From Gemmatimonadota bacterium (lineage in GTDB: Bacteria > Gemmatimonadota > Gemmatimonadetes > Longimicrobiales > Gaopeijiaceae): a stretch of DNA of 64,000 bases. A model generated the notes under the pieces. The model was not told the DNA's origin, did no database searches, and saw only the letters and a list, made by a program, of their open reading frames with translations. Positions 18,022-26,793 of the stretch are shown here, piece after piece. The translations under genes and the position numbers were made by a program. The stretch lies in contig JAPPNN010000049.1 in assembly GCA_028873815.1 (NCBI GenBank), positions 1 through 64,000 of the forward strand, given 5' to 3'. Numbering within the stretch: the stretch's first letter is position 1; each line of letters begins with the position of its first letter.

Positions 18022-18929
18022 GGCCTGCGCTCCGCTTCTCTCTGGAAGTCCTCGACCTTCTCCTGAAATCGCTCGATCCGCTCGAGCACCCTGTCCCGGA
18101 GCCCGGTCAGCCTGGCTATCCGCGTCTCCAGGGGCTGTAGCGCCAGGTCCACCGCCGTTGTATCGCCGACCGCGGTGGTCGCGCCCGAGCGCGGCATTAC
18201 CGGAACCACGACGTCGTCGAATCCTGTCAGGCTCGCGTCGAAGTCGGCGCGCGTCCGCTCCCAGCGCTGCCTGTTCTCCAGCTGCGCGATCTTCGCGTCC
18301 AGCTCGCCCGACAGGTCTTCGAGGACGGTGATCCTGTTCTGGAGATTGCGGATCTTGAAATTGATCTCTCCACGGGTGTCGTCCGGCTGGACCTGCAGGT
18401 CGGGCATCGGCGGCAGCTCCAGCTCCCGCCAGGGGCCCAACTCCGTCTCCGTCTCGCTCTCGACCTCAGCGAGGCGGGCACTGTACAGATTGTACTCCGC
18501 GAGCAAATCGGGATTGGAGCCTACGGGGGAGCGCTCCATCTGCTGCACTTGGAGTTCGATCCGCGCCTCCAGCGCGCTGATGAGACCCTCGCTGGCATCG
18601 TGCCATTCGTCCTTGCGTATCCGCAGGGCGCTCTCGGCCCGGTCCCTTTCCTGCGAAAGATCCTGGAGCTGTGCGAGGATTTCGGTGGTGCGCCTCTCGT
18701 CGTCCGCGGCTTGCGCCCGGCCGTATTCCTCCATGAGCTGTTGCCAGCGGCTTTCGTAGTATTCCCACTCCTGGTACGCGGCCTGGTAGTTCTCCCTGGC
18801 CACCTCGTACCTGCCCTCCCAGTCGTCGACGACCTGGGACAGGTTTCCCTGCGCGTCGAGAGCGGCCGGCGCGCCTGCGGCGGCCAGTGCTCCGATCAGC
18901 AGCGAGACGGACCAGCGCAAGTACCTCAT
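18018..18929 (-). CDS. Exported coiled-coil protein, hypothetical
   Basis: 303 aa with a signal peptide (SVSLLIGALAAAGAPAALDA) and then almost entirely heptad-like helices rich in Glu, Arg, Gln and Leu: about residues 35-145 (QQLMEEYGRAQAADDERR, ILAQLQDLSQERDRAESAL) and about 180-300 (NLQNRITVLEDLSGELDAKI, then RIERFQEKVEDFQREAE). Probably a long periplasmic antiparallel coiled coil. Its ATG overlaps the stop of the sigma-54 activator by one base and its stop overlaps the next start, so it is made together with the regulator and the barrel-like protein. Function unknown. Confidence 0.65.
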   Translation of the reverse strand: MRYLRWSVSLLIGALAAAGAPAALDAQGNLSQVVDDWEGRYEVARENYQAAYQEWEYYESRWQQLMEEYGRAQAADDERRTTEILAQLQDLSQERDRAESALRIRKDEWHDASEGLISALEARIELQVQQMERSPVGSNPDLLAEYNLYSARLAEVESETETELGPWRELELPPMPDLQVQPDDTRGEINFKIRNLQNRITVLEDLSGELDAKIAQLENRQRWERTRADFDASLTGFDDVVVPVMPRSGATTAVGDTTAVDLALQPLETRIARLTGLRDRVLERIERFQEKVEDFQREAERRP

Positions 18930-20338
18930 CAGTCGATGCCGTATTTCTCGATCTTGTAGTACAGCCGGCTCTTCGGAATGCTCAGCAGCCGGGCGGCCTC
19001 CGCCTTGGCGCCCCCCGTGCGTGCCAGTGCCTGCCGTATCAGCCTCTCCTCCATGCCCTCCACGGCTCGGCCGAGGTCGACGCCCTCTTCACCCAGGTTT
19101 ACCACAGACACGCCAGCGCCAGCGCCGTTTGCCAGCAGAGGCAGGTCGCCCTCCTCCAGCTTTTCACCGTCCGCAAGCACAAGGGCCCGCTCGATGACGT
19201 TTTCCAGTTCGCGCACGTTCCCCGGCCAGTCGTACTCCTTCAACCGACTCAGCGCGTCCTGACTGATCTCCGTGACGCCGGAACGCGTCCTGGCCCGGAG
19301 CTTGCCGATGAAGTGACCGGCGAGGAGCTCGATGTCGTCCTTGCGATCCCTCAGGGGAGGCACCGTCACGGGCACGACGTGGAGGCGGTAGTACAGGTCT
19401 TCGCGGAAGCCGTCGCCCGCCAGAAGATCCTCGGCGGGCGTGTTTGTCGCCGCCACGATGCGCACGTCGACCGCGATGGTGTCTTCGCCGCCCACTCGCT
19501 CCAGCTCCCGCTCCTGAAGCACGCGCAACAGTCGCACCTGCGTAGCCGGACTGATGGTCGAGATCTCGTCGAGGAAGAGGGTTCCGCCATCCGCCAGCTC
19601 GAAGCGGCCGCGCCTCCGCTTCGCCGCGCCGGTGAAAGCGCCGCGCTCATGGCCGAAGAGTTCCGAGTCGAGCAGGCCCTCTGGCAGCGCGCCGCAGTTG
19701 ACGCGCACGAACGGACCCTTGTGGCGCGCGGAGCGTGCGTGGATCGCGCGCGCGACCAGTTCCTTCCCTGTGCCCGACTCGCCGTACACCATGACCGTGG
19801 AGTCGGAACGCGCCACGCGCTCGACGAAGCGCTTGACACGGCTGATGCTCTCGGAGTTGCCCACCATCTCGCCGTACTGGGTGCTGTCGTCTCCCGCCTC
19901 GCTCCGCAGGTAGGTGTTCTCGACCCTGAGCGCGAGATTCTCCTGCTGCAGGCGCAACCGCTCGTCACGTTCGCGCAGAATCCGGTCCACCTTGATCCCG
20001 AACTCCTCCGACGAGAACGGCTTGGAGATGAAGTCGCAGGCGCCGAGCTTCATCGCCTCGACCGCCCGCTCGACCGTGCCGTGCGCGGTGATCACCAGGA
20101 CATCGGTGTTCGGCGAGCTGGTCTTCACTTCCTTCAGAACCCTGATCCCGTCGTCCGCCCTGGCCATCTTGAGATCCGTGATGACCAGGTCGGCCCCCGC
20201 CTCCTCGAGGATCCGCAGACCTTCGTCCCTGCCCCCCGCGGAGAACGTCTTGTGTCCGCGTCGGCGCATGAGCAACTCCAGCCCTTCGCGAATGGCGTCG
20301 TGATCGTCGATGATCAGTACCTGCCTGTGGCCGCTCAT
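18929..20338 (-). CDS. Sigma-54-dependent response regulator (NtrC family)
   Basis: 469 aa with three domains. The receiver (about 5-120) has the phospho-acceptor in DLVITDLKM (D55). The AAA+ domain has Walker A GESGTGKE, the sigma-54 contact loop GAFTGA and Walker B GTLFLDEI. The C-terminal Fis-type helix-turn-helix (about 430-469) is GGAKAEAARLLSIPKSRLYY. It activates sigma-54 promoters when phosphorylated by its kinase, which is encoded immediately upstream with a four-base overlap. Targets are not visible here; the exported genes downstream are candidates. Confidence 0.92.
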   Translation of the reverse strand: MSGHRQVLIIDDHDAIREGLELLMRRRGHKTFSAGGRDEGLRILEEAGADLVITDLKMARADDGIRVLKEVKTSSPNTDVLVITAHGTVERAVEAMKLGACDFISKPFSSEEFGIKVDRILRERDERLRLQQENLALRVENTYLRSEAGDDSTQYGEMVGNSESISRVKRFVERVARSDSTVMVYGESGTGKELVARAIHARSARHKGPFVRVNCGALPEGLLDSELFGHERGAFTGAAKRRRGRFELADGGTLFLDEISTISPATQVRLLRVLQERELERVGGEDTIAVDVRIVAATNTPAEDLLAGDGFREDLYYRLHVVPVTVPPLRDRKDDIELLAGHFIGKLRARTRSGVTEISQDALSRLKEYDWPGNVRELENVIERALVLADGEKLEEGDLPLLANGAGAGVSVVNLGEEGVDLGRAVEGMEERLIRQALARTGGAKAEAARLLSIPKSRLYYKIEKYGID

Positions 20339-21846
20339 TTCGCCACGTCCTCCTCCTGCGCCGCCTGCCGTCGCGCCCCTTCGGTCGGGAGGTCCTCGGG
20401 GCCACTGAAGTATACGTGGAACTCGGCGCCGCCCCCAATTCGGTCGTTCCCACCGTCTCCTTCACTCCCGCCGTCCTGCCCCACAAGCTCCACCCGCCCC
20501 TGGTTCGCTTCCGCCATCTCCTTGACGATCGCCAGCCCGAGCCCGGCTCCCTGCGCCTTGTCGCCCACAAAGGGCTCGAAGATGCGGTCCCTGATCTCCG
20601 CCGGGACCCCCGGGCCGTCGTCGCGCACCGCGATCCGCACCTGGCCGTTGACCATGGCGCCTTCGACCCAGACCGTCTCGCCGGCGTGGGCTGCGTTGCG
20701 GAGCAGGTTCAGGACCAGGCGCTTGACCTGACGCGGGTCGGCGTTCGCGAGAAGCGGCTCGGTGGGGAATTCGACATGCAATTCCCCGCCCTTTTCCCTG
20801 ACCTCCGCCTTGGCCAGTGAGACGGCATCGCCAACGGGATCCCGGACATCGTGCAACTCGAGCTCCGTGCGTCCCGGCCGAGCGAAGCCGAGGAATTCGT
20901 TGATAATGCTGTTGAGGCCCACGACCTCTCGCCGCACCCGCCCCAGAATCCGCCGCCGTTCCTCCCGGTCGTCGGTGTCCTGCGCAGCAGCAGCGAAGAG
21001 CTCGAGGCCCGCCAACGGGTTCCGGATCTCGTGCGCGACGCGAGAGAGCATTAGTCGCAACTGCTCGTCCCTGCGCCGAATCCCGGTCCTCATGCGCTCC
21101 ATCGCCCGGGCGAGCCGCCCCACCTCGTCTTCCCCCTCGAGGTCGAAGGGCCGGTCCATCATGCCGCGCTGAATGCGCAGGGCGCCCCTGCTGAGCACCT
21201 CCAGACGAGACACGATGCCGGTCGCGAGCCTCCAGCCGATCAGGGCCCCCAGGGCGGCCGCGGCCAGCGAGAGCACGACGATCGTCCATGCCAGCGCGTC
21301 CAGCGGTGCCAGGTGATCTTCCGGAATCCGCAGTATGAGGAACGTCTCCCCCGCGTCCAGACGCAGAATTCCGTGCCGGTAGTCGCGTCCGTCCAGGCCG
21401 GGAAAGTAGGGTGTCGTCGCGGCTCCGGTTTCATACGCCCGCTGCACCAGTCCCGAGACGACGTACGGTTCGACCCAGCTCAGGCGCTGCAGGATCGCGA
21501 TGGAGTCGGGCGGATAAGGCGTCACCAGGGCCCTGACCTCCAGGTCGCCGGGACTCCACCGGAAGATGTCCGCTCGGTCCACGACGCCGGAGTTCATCAT
21601 CCGCCTGAGGTGGTTCTGAAACTCGAACCAGCCGGGCGGCGGATCCTGCCCTTCCTCCAGCAACAGGAGTACCTCGTCCTGCCGAAACAGCGTTTCCTTC
21701 GCCAACTCCCCGGCCGACAGCAGCTCACGGTCGAGCTGCTCCTCGAGCGCCCGACGCGCGCCATTCCAGGTCAGCACGCCGCCCAAAGCGCTGATCAGCA
21801 CCGCGAACGCCACGAAGAAGGCGGTGAACCGGTTTCGCAGAGTCAT
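20335..21846 (-). CDS. Membrane sensor histidine kinase (NtrB/AtoS-like)
   Basis: 503 aa. The first membrane helix is at about 8-28 and the second at about 185-207 (IVVLSLAAAALGALIGW), enclosing an extracytoplasmic sensor domain of about 155 residues. Then come a HAMP domain (LEVLSRGALRIQRGMMDRP, EDEVGRLARAMERMR), a dimerisation/phosphoacceptor site in LSRVAHEIRNPLAG, and a catalytic ATPase with NLLRNAAHAG, DDGPGVP and GAGLGLAIVKEM. It phosphorylates the adjacent sigma-54 activator. The gene lies 15 bases after a lipoprotein gene and overlaps the regulator, so it is in one operon. The signal is unknown. Confidence 0.9.
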   Translation of the reverse strand: MTLRNRFTAFFVAFAVLISALGGVLTWNGARRALEEQLDRELLSAGELAKETLFRQDEVLLLLEEGQDPPPGWFEFQNHLRRMMNSGVVDRADIFRWSPGDLEVRALVTPYPPDSIAILQRLSWVEPYVVSGLVQRAYETGAATTPYFPGLDGRDYRHGILRLDAGETFLILRIPEDHLAPLDALAWTIVVLSLAAAALGALIGWRLATGIVSRLEVLSRGALRIQRGMMDRPFDLEGEDEVGRLARAMERMRTGIRRRDEQLRLMLSRVAHEIRNPLAGLELFAAAAQDTDDREERRRILGRVRREVVGLNSIINEFLGFARPGRTELELHDVRDPVGDAVSLAKAEVREKGGELHVEFPTEPLLANADPRQVKRLVLNLLRNAAHAGETVWVEGAMVNGQVRIAVRDDGPGVPAEIRDRIFEPFVGDKAQGAGLGLAIVKEMAEANQGRVELVGQDGGSEGDGGNDRIGGGAEFHVYFSGPEDLPTEGARRQAAQEEDVAK

Positions 21847-21861
21847 TGCCCGGAACTCCGG

Positions 21862-22905
21862 CTACGTGCCGCAGGGGACCCGCTCGGCCCGCACCTCGGG
21901 ATAGAACGGCTCCGGCGTCTTCGGTGCGACGACGATGTGATACGGCCGGACGATCCGCCTTGCCGGCGCGCAGAAGTCGCCCGGGTTCCTCTCTACGATC
22001 TCGATCCTGGTCCCGGTGACACGCTCGTCGTTGCCAATCAGCAGAAGACGCCGCACCTCGACCGAGTCCCCTACCTCCTCGCGCACCCCCACCGCCCCGA
22101 CCAGGACCATCTCCTCGGCCCAGTCGATCTCCGGCGCCGCCCGGCCGGAGCCCGCCGTGTGCGAATCCCAGAAGGCCATGAACCGATCCTGCGTCTCGGC
22201 ACCGTCGGAGTCGTCGGGAGCGCGGAACCATATCGGGCTGTCCACCCCGGATCCCGTCTCGGTCCCCTTGTCCAGCGTCCCGTACGGCAGGCTCCCCGAG
22301 TACACCGACAGGAAATCCTGGCCCACCGTCCAGTCCCTGATCTTGATCGCCGCCTGAATGATCCGACTCGCGCCCGTGTCCGGCCCGGCCCCCTCGGTCT
22401 TCACGTTCCGCAAGGTGCTGGCATCCCCCGCGCAACGGGTCCATTCCCTGCGCTCCTCGCGCCGGGAGTCATAGATCTGCAACGTCACCTTCGTCTTCCC
22501 GACGCCGCAGTCCGGCTCCAGGTCCGGCTCCAGGATCGAGTCCACACCGAACACCTTCGCGCCACCGTCGTTGAGCAGCTGGATCAGGCTCGGGTACTGG
22601 GCGGCGTAGTGGACCGGCAATCCCGGGTTCCGGCTCAGATTCTCGTCTCCGGTCGCGCCGCGATAGCCGATCTGCTCGAACAGCTTCCAGGCCCCGTCCG
22701 AGCTCCATGTCACCACCTGCTGGAGCCAGCCGATATCCCCCTGGAGCGGCACCTCGACCGTGATGCGCACCTCGCCTTCCGACCCGAACCGCAGCAACCC
22801 GTTGGGGGGACCAGTGCTCTCGCAGCCCGCCACGAGACCGTAAAACATGGTCAGACCTAGAGTTATGCCTACACGGCGAAATCGGCGCAGGCTTCCTTTC
22901 CGCAT
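21862..22905 (-). CDS. Lipoprotein, hypothetical
   Basis: About 347 aa. The start is set at the ATG giving KGSLRRFRRVGITLGLTMFY followed by the lipobox LVAGC, a normal short basic signal; in-frame ATGs up to 22956 are also possible. The mature part is mixed alpha/beta with no recognised domain: it opens VRITVEVPLQGDIGWLQQVV and contains an aromatic-rich centre and LLLIGNDERVTGTRIEIVER near the end. It is the first gene of the kinase/regulator operon, so it could be an accessory sensor anchored in a membrane. Divergent from pyrE; the two 5' ends nearly touch, and the longer start would overlap pyrE. Confidence 0.65.
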   Translation of the reverse strand: MRKGSLRRFRRVGITLGLTMFYGLVAGCESTGPPNGLLRFGSEGEVRITVEVPLQGDIGWLQQVVTWSSDGAWKLFEQIGYRGATGDENLSRNPGLPVHYAAQYPSLIQLLNDGGAKVFGVDSILEPDLEPDCGVGKTKVTLQIYDSRREERREWTRCAGDASTLRNVKTEGAGPDTGASRIIQAAIKIRDWTVGQDFLSVYSGSLPYGTLDKGTETGSGVDSPIWFRAPDDSDGAETQDRFMAFWDSHTAGSGRAAPEIDWAEEMVLVGAVGVREEVGDSVEVRRLLLIGNDERVTGTRIEIVERNPGDFCAPARRIVRPYHIVVAPKTPEPFYPEVRAERVPCGT

Positions 22906-22930
22906 CCTTTCAGTGTATCTTTGCATCGCC

Positions 22931-23473
22931 ATGTCCGCCATCTCCCGTCTCCGCAATCTACTCTGCGACCGCAGCGTGAGGACAGGTGATTTTACACTGG
23001 CCAGCGGCCGTCGTTCGCGGTACTACATCGACGCCCGCCTCACGACGATGACCGGCGAAGGCCAGATTCTCGTCGGCGAAGTTTGCTTCGGGGCCATTCA
23101 GGAGGCCGGCTGGACCCCCGAATTCGTGGGCGGCATGACGCTGGGCGCGGACCCCGTCGCCTACGCGATCGCGCACCACGCGACCCGCACCGGCACCGCC
23201 CTCGACGCCTTCACGGTCCGCAAGGAGGCCAAGGGGCACGGGACCGGCCGTCAGATCGAGGGCGGCCTCGCCCCCGGGGGGCGCGTCGTCGTGGTCGAGG
23301 ATTCGGTTACGACCGGAGGAAGCCTGCTCAGGGCGCTCGACGTGGTGGCGGCCCATGGAGCCGTCATCCTTGGAGTGCTGGCCCTGGTCGATCGTCAGGA
23401 GGGCGGTGCGGCGCGCTTGGCGGCGGCCGGGTACGACTTTCGCGCGGTCTTTTCGGCCAGGGAACTGCTTTAG
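22931..23473 (+). CDS. pyrE: Orotate phosphoribosyltransferase
   Basis: 180 aa. The PRPP-binding loop VVVVEDSVTTGGS (about residues 117-129) and the opening DFTLASGRRSRYYIDARL are OPRTase hallmarks. It joins orotate to PRPP in pyrimidine synthesis. The ATG at 22931 is used because the family starts at this point; an in-frame upstream ATG would run into the divergent lipoprotein gene. No other pyr gene is nearby. Convergent with dnaN, with a hairpin between them. Confidence 0.9.
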   Translation: MSAISRLRNLLCDRSVRTGDFTLASGRRSRYYIDARLTTMTGEGQILVGEVCFGAIQEAGWTPEFVGGMTLGADPVAYAIAHHATRTGTALDAFTVRKEAKGHGTGRQIEGGLAPGGRVVVVEDSVTTGGSLLRALDVVAAHGAVILGVLALVDRQEGGAARLAAAGYDFRAVFSARELL

Positions 23474-23490
23474 GAGCCGCGCACGGGTTC

Positions 23491-23510
23491 CGCAGGCGGT
23501 CCGGCCTGCG
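23491..23510. terminator. Hairpin between convergent pyrE and dnaN
   Basis: CGCAGGC (23491-23497) pairs perfectly with GCCTGCG (23504-23510) across a six-base loop. There is no T-run on either side. Its position between two converging gene ends suggests a bidirectional terminator. Confidence 0.45.
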
Positions 23511-23544
23511 GCCCGCAACGTGACGCCGCGTTCACAACCGCGGG

Positions 23545-24648
23545 TCAGTCGACCAGTCGCAACGGCATGACCAGACACAGGTAGTCCAGGTCGTCGCTGG
23601 CGGGCGTCACGGTGGCCGCGCGCTCCGCGCTCTTGAAAGCGAGTCTGACTTCGCCGGGCGGCATGTTCCGCAGAACCTCCAGCAGGTAGTTCGCGTTGAA
23701 GCCGATTTCCAGCCCGTCACCCTCGTAGTCCAGCTCCAGTTCGTCGTGCGCCTCGCCCAGATCGGGCGTCATGACGTCGAAGTGTACCCGGTCGGTCTGG
23801 AACGACAGCTTCACGCGGCGTGTCTGGTCGCTGGCGAGGACCGCCATCCGGCGCAGGGCCCCCTCCAGGATCTGTCGGTCCACCGTGGCGATCCTGTCGT
23901 TGTCCTTGGGAATGACCTGTTCGTAGTTCGGGTACTTGCCCTCGATCAGCCGCGTGTAGACCTCCTTTTCGTCCGAGCGGAACGCCAAGTGGTTGCCGCC
24001 TCTCGCGACAGTGAGGGTTCCGTCCTCATCGAACAGCCGCTCCACCTGCCCGAGAGCAATCGGCGGAACGATGAGGTCAGCACTTCCGGCTTCCGTCGAA
24101 TCCGACTTCACGACCATCTTCGCCAGGCGATGCCCGTTGGTCGCCACCATGCACATCTGCGTGTCCTCGAGCTCCCACAGCACGCCGTTGAGGATGGGCC
24201 GACTCTCTTCCGTCGACACCGCGAACGACGTGGTCTTGATCAGCAGGCGCAGCGACTCTTCCGAGACCCTCCAGCCATCCTCGAAGTCGATCGCGGGCAG
24301 GTTCGGGAACTCCTCGCTCGGGAGACCGTTGAGCTTGAATCGGCTGTGGCCGCAGGCGATCTCGAGCTGGTCCCCGCGAGCCTGCATGTCCACGGGCTCA
24401 TCCGGGAGCTCCCGGGTCAGTTCCTGGAGCTTGCGCCCCGGAGCCGTGATCGCGCCGCCCTGCGCCACTTCGGCCGGAACCCTCATCCGGATGGAAACAT
24501 CCAGATCCGTGCCGCTCAGCCAGACAGCGTTGTCCTCGGCTTCCAGCAGGACGTTGGAGAGCACGGGCAGCGTGGTCTTGGCGGGGATGCTGGCCGAGAC
24601 TGCGGCGAGCCCTTTGTGGAGGTTCTGCCGAGTGATCGTGAATTTCAT
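23545..24648 (-). CDS. dnaN: DNA polymerase III beta sliding clamp
   Basis: 367 aa, the normal length for a beta clamp with three repeated domains. Family motifs include the opening FTITRQNLHKGLAAVSASIP, the middle RPILNGVLWEL and the C-terminal DDLDYLCLVMPLRLVD, whose MPL(R) segment helps form the protein-binding pocket. It encircles DNA and tethers polymerase. It lies downstream of dnaA on the same strand, 333 bases away, with the likely origin between. recF and gyrB, often next, are absent; the neighbour is convergent pyrE. Confidence 0.96.
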   Translation of the reverse strand: MKFTITRQNLHKGLAAVSASIPAKTTLPVLSNVLLEAEDNAVWLSGTDLDVSIRMRVPAEVAQGGAITAPGRKLQELTRELPDEPVDMQARGDQLEIACGHSRFKLNGLPSEEFPNLPAIDFEDGWRVSEESLRLLIKTTSFAVSTEESRPILNGVLWELEDTQMCMVATNGHRLAKMVVKSDSTEAGSADLIVPPIALGQVERLFDEDGTLTVARGGNHLAFRSDEKEVYTRLIEGKYPNYEQVIPKDNDRIATVDRQILEGALRRMAVLASDQTRRVKLSFQTDRVHFDVMTPDLGEAHDELELDYEGDGLEIGFNANYLLEVLRNMPPGEVRLAFKSAERAATVTPASDDLDYLCLVMPLRLVD

Positions 24649-24981
24649 GGAAGCCTGTTGGAGAGCGTGGTGGGGAAATGCACGGACAAGGCCGGTCCTC
24701 GCCTGTGAAATATGGTATTAAAGATAGATAAACTCATCATCATAGGGGCTGTGAACACTGTGGAAATCGTTCGTGCGGCGGTGTCCGGGAGGGTGGATCC
24801 AGTGGGCTGGAGAGCGGAATCCGGCCGGTGTGGAAAGTCGTGGAGAAAACGGAGTTCTCCCACCTCGGATCCGGCCCGCTGTGGAAAAAGGGGGAAATCA
24901 GGACGCTTTTCCACGGGGTTTTCCACATTGTGGTAGCGCTGCCACCACATGGGGTGATGATCCCACGCGATGCCTTCCGGC
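24649..24981. other. Candidate chromosomal origin (oriC) between dnaA and dnaN
   Basis: This 333-base gap has no gene. It holds a cluster of DnaA-box-like nonamers related to TTATCCACA: TGTGGAAAT (24759-24767), TGTGGAAAG (24829-24837), TGTGGAAAA (24880-24888), TTTTCCACG (24907-24915) and TTTTCCACA (24919-24927). An A/T-rich stretch at about 24707-24745 stands out from the GC-rich surroundings and could be the unwinding element. The other candidate gap, between dnaA and rpmH, shows no such boxes. Confidence 0.65.
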
Positions 24982-26376
24982 TCACGCCGATTTCGCCAGG
25001 GTTTCCCGAAGCTCGTCGACTTTAGCCTGGAAGACACCGTCGGCCTGCAGGCGCGACTCGACCTTGCGGATGGAGTGGATGACCGTGGCATGGTCACGGC
25101 CCCCGAAGGCACCCCCGATCCGCGCCAGTGGAAGATCCAGCAGCTCCCGCGTCAGAAACATCGCGACCTGCCTCGGGACGACCAGGTTGCGCGTTCTGCT
25201 CCTCGAGGCGAGGGCCTTGCCGGTCACGCCCCAGACATCGGCCACCTTGTCCCGGATACTCTCGGCGTCGAGCGGGCGGCGCTCCTGCGGCTCCGCCATT
25301 CCGGCCAGCGCGATGCGCGCGAGGTCGAGGCTGGGCTCCCGCTTCATCACGGAGGCCACCGCCAACAGCTTGATGAGCGCGCCCTCCAGTTCCCGAACGG
25401 ACGAATGGCAGCAGCGCGCGATCAGGTCGACGACATTCGGCCCGATCGCCAGCTCGCCTTCCTCGGCCTTGCGCTGCAGGATGGCCACGCGGGTCTCGTA
25501 TTCGGGACGGTCGACCCCGGCCACGAGCCCCCACTCGAAGCGCGAGACAAGCCGGTCCTCGAGGCCCTCGAGTTCCCGCGGGTGACGGTCGCTGGTCAGA
25601 ACGATCTGGCGGCCGCTGTTGTACAGCACGTTGAAGGTATGGAAGAACTCCTCCTGGGTACGCTCCTTGCCGCGCAGAAACTGGACATCGTCCACCAGCA
25701 GCAGGTCGTAGGACCGGTAGCGGCCCCGGAAGGCGTCGGTGGTATGGCTGCCGATCGCGGAGACCATCTCGTTCACGAACTGTTCGGCCGGGATGTAGCA
25801 GATGCGGGTGCTGCCGGCCTCGCGCAGCCGATTCGCGATGGCCTGCATCAGATGGGTCTTCCCCAGGCCGGTGCCTCCGTAGAGGAACAGCGGGTTGTAG
25901 CTGCGCGCCGGACGCTCCGCAACGGCCATGCTCGCGGCCTGTGCCAGACGGTTGTTCTCGCCTACGATGAAGCGGTCGAAGGTGTAGCGGACGTTGAGCC
26001 CCGGTACCGGCCGGGCTGGTGCCGGGGGCGTGTCTGCCGCCGCGTGCCGCTCGCCGTAGGGCGGTGACGGGGGCGGTTCTTCGACCTGCGCGACCGAGAT
26101 CTCCGGCGTCGAACGCTCCTGGGCCCCGGGTTCCGTGGAGACCCGCAGTTCAACCGGCGCCCCCACGATCGCGCGGGCGATCTCGTGCACCGTGTCGCCG
26201 TACTTGTCTTCCAGCCACTCCGCGTGGAAGCGGCTCGGCGCCGCGATGCGCAGGATTCCGTCCGACCAGGAGACCGCCTCCGCGCTGGCAAGCCAGGTGC
26301 GGAAAGCCTGTTCGGGGAGGCCGCGCCTGACCTGCCCGAGTATGCGGTCCCAGAGTTCGGTTGCGCCTAGTTCCAT
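24982..26376 (-). CDS. dnaA: Chromosomal replication initiator DnaA
   Basis: 464 aa from the ATG at 26376 (reading ELGATELWDRILGQVRR after it); an upstream in-frame extension to 26445 lacks family character and would cover the promoter. Domains in order: N-terminal domain I (about 1-80), a variable linker rich in Pro/Ala, AAA+ ATPase with Walker A GGTGLGKTHLM and Walker B LLVDDVQFLRGKE, and the C-terminal DNA-binding domain with the DnaA signature GGRDHATVIHSIRKVE. It binds the DnaA boxes and opens the origin. Encoded next to dnaN and divergent from rpmH. Confidence 0.95.
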   Translation of the reverse strand: MELGATELWDRILGQVRRGLPEQAFRTWLASAEAVSWSDGILRIAAPSRFHAEWLEDKYGDTVHEIARAIVGAPVELRVSTEPGAQERSTPEISVAQVEEPPPSPPYGERHAAADTPPAPARPVPGLNVRYTFDRFIVGENNRLAQAASMAVAERPARSYNPLFLYGGTGLGKTHLMQAIANRLREAGSTRICYIPAEQFVNEMVSAIGSHTTDAFRGRYRSYDLLLVDDVQFLRGKERTQEEFFHTFNVLYNSGRQIVLTSDRHPRELEGLEDRLVSRFEWGLVAGVDRPEYETRVAILQRKAEEGELAIGPNVVDLIARCCHSSVRELEGALIKLLAVASVMKREPSLDLARIALAGMAEPQERRPLDAESIRDKVADVWGVTGKALASRSRTRNLVVPRQVAMFLTRELLDLPLARIGGAFGGRDHATVIHSIRKVESRLQADGVFQAKVDELRETLAKSA

Positions 26377-26404
26377 ACCCTCACGGTGTTCAACAGGGGC
26401 GCCA

Positions 26405-26433
26405 ACGTTACGGACGCACACACCCGAAGTCAA
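26405..26433 (-). promoter_or_regulatory. Probable dnaA promoter
   Basis: On the minus strand TTGACT (26433-26428) is followed after exactly 17 bases by TAACGT (26410-26405). The expected transcription start is about 20-25 bases before the dnaA ATG at 26376. Found by eye. Confidence 0.55.
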
Positions 26434-26510
26434 ACGCCCACCCAAGCCGCGCCGGATCCCTCCCGGGGGGCCCGCTTCCGGTCTCCGGGGCTCCGTGCCG
26501 GCGGCTGCGG

Positions 26511-26540
26511 TTGACCGGGAGTGAGTCGTTCGGATACCTT
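26511..26540 (+). promoter_or_regulatory. Probable rpmH promoter
   Basis: TTGACC (26511-26516) and TACCTT (26535-26540) are spaced by 18 bases, followed by the locally A/T-rich TTTAAAGG. It lies about 85 bases before rpmH, leaving a short leader. Confidence 0.45.
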
Positions 26541-26625
26541 TAAAGGCTAGCCCGTTATTGGTCGCGCGCCCTTCCTCGCGGATTGGGGGCGACCGTTACC
26601 GAGACCGCCACCGCGAGCGGATCAG

Positions 26626-26784
26626 ATGAAACCGACTTACAGGCCCCGTAACCGCAAGCGCTTGAACAAGCATGGCTTTCGGGCGCGCATGAGCACGAAG
26701 GCGGGCCGGGCGACACTCAATCGCCGCCGCCGCCGGGGACGACGGTCGCTGGTGGTGCGCATCGGGTCCAAGAATCCCAGGTAG
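26626..26784 (+). CDS. rpmH: 50S ribosomal protein L34
   Basis: 52 aa: [20 protein letters not shown] is diagnostic for L34, which is very basic and binds 23S rRNA. The usual length is about 44-46 aa; here a tail [12 protein letters not shown] follows the RRRRRGRR stretch. It starts the conserved rpmH-rnpA-yidD-yidC-mnmE-mnmG block that flanks many bacterial origins. Divergent from dnaA. rnpA starts nine bases downstream. Confidence 0.95.
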   Translation: MKPTYRPRNRKRLNKHGFRARMSTKAGRATLNRRRRRGRRSLVVRIGSKNPR

Positions 26785-26793
26785 CGGTGCAAG

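Noticed and set aside
18887-20731. Plus-strand open frame of about 600 codons opposite the response regulator
   Set aside because: Antisense to an unambiguous sigma-54 activator with all motifs intact; low-complexity shadow protein.
24649-24981. Short open frames in the dnaA-dnaN gap on both strands
   Set aside because: They lack ribosome sites and overlap the DnaA-box cluster; composition does not look coding.
26377-26625. dnaA-rpmH gap as the replication origin
   Set aside because: It holds plausible promoters for both genes but no DnaA-box-like nonamers, unlike the dnaA-dnaN gap.
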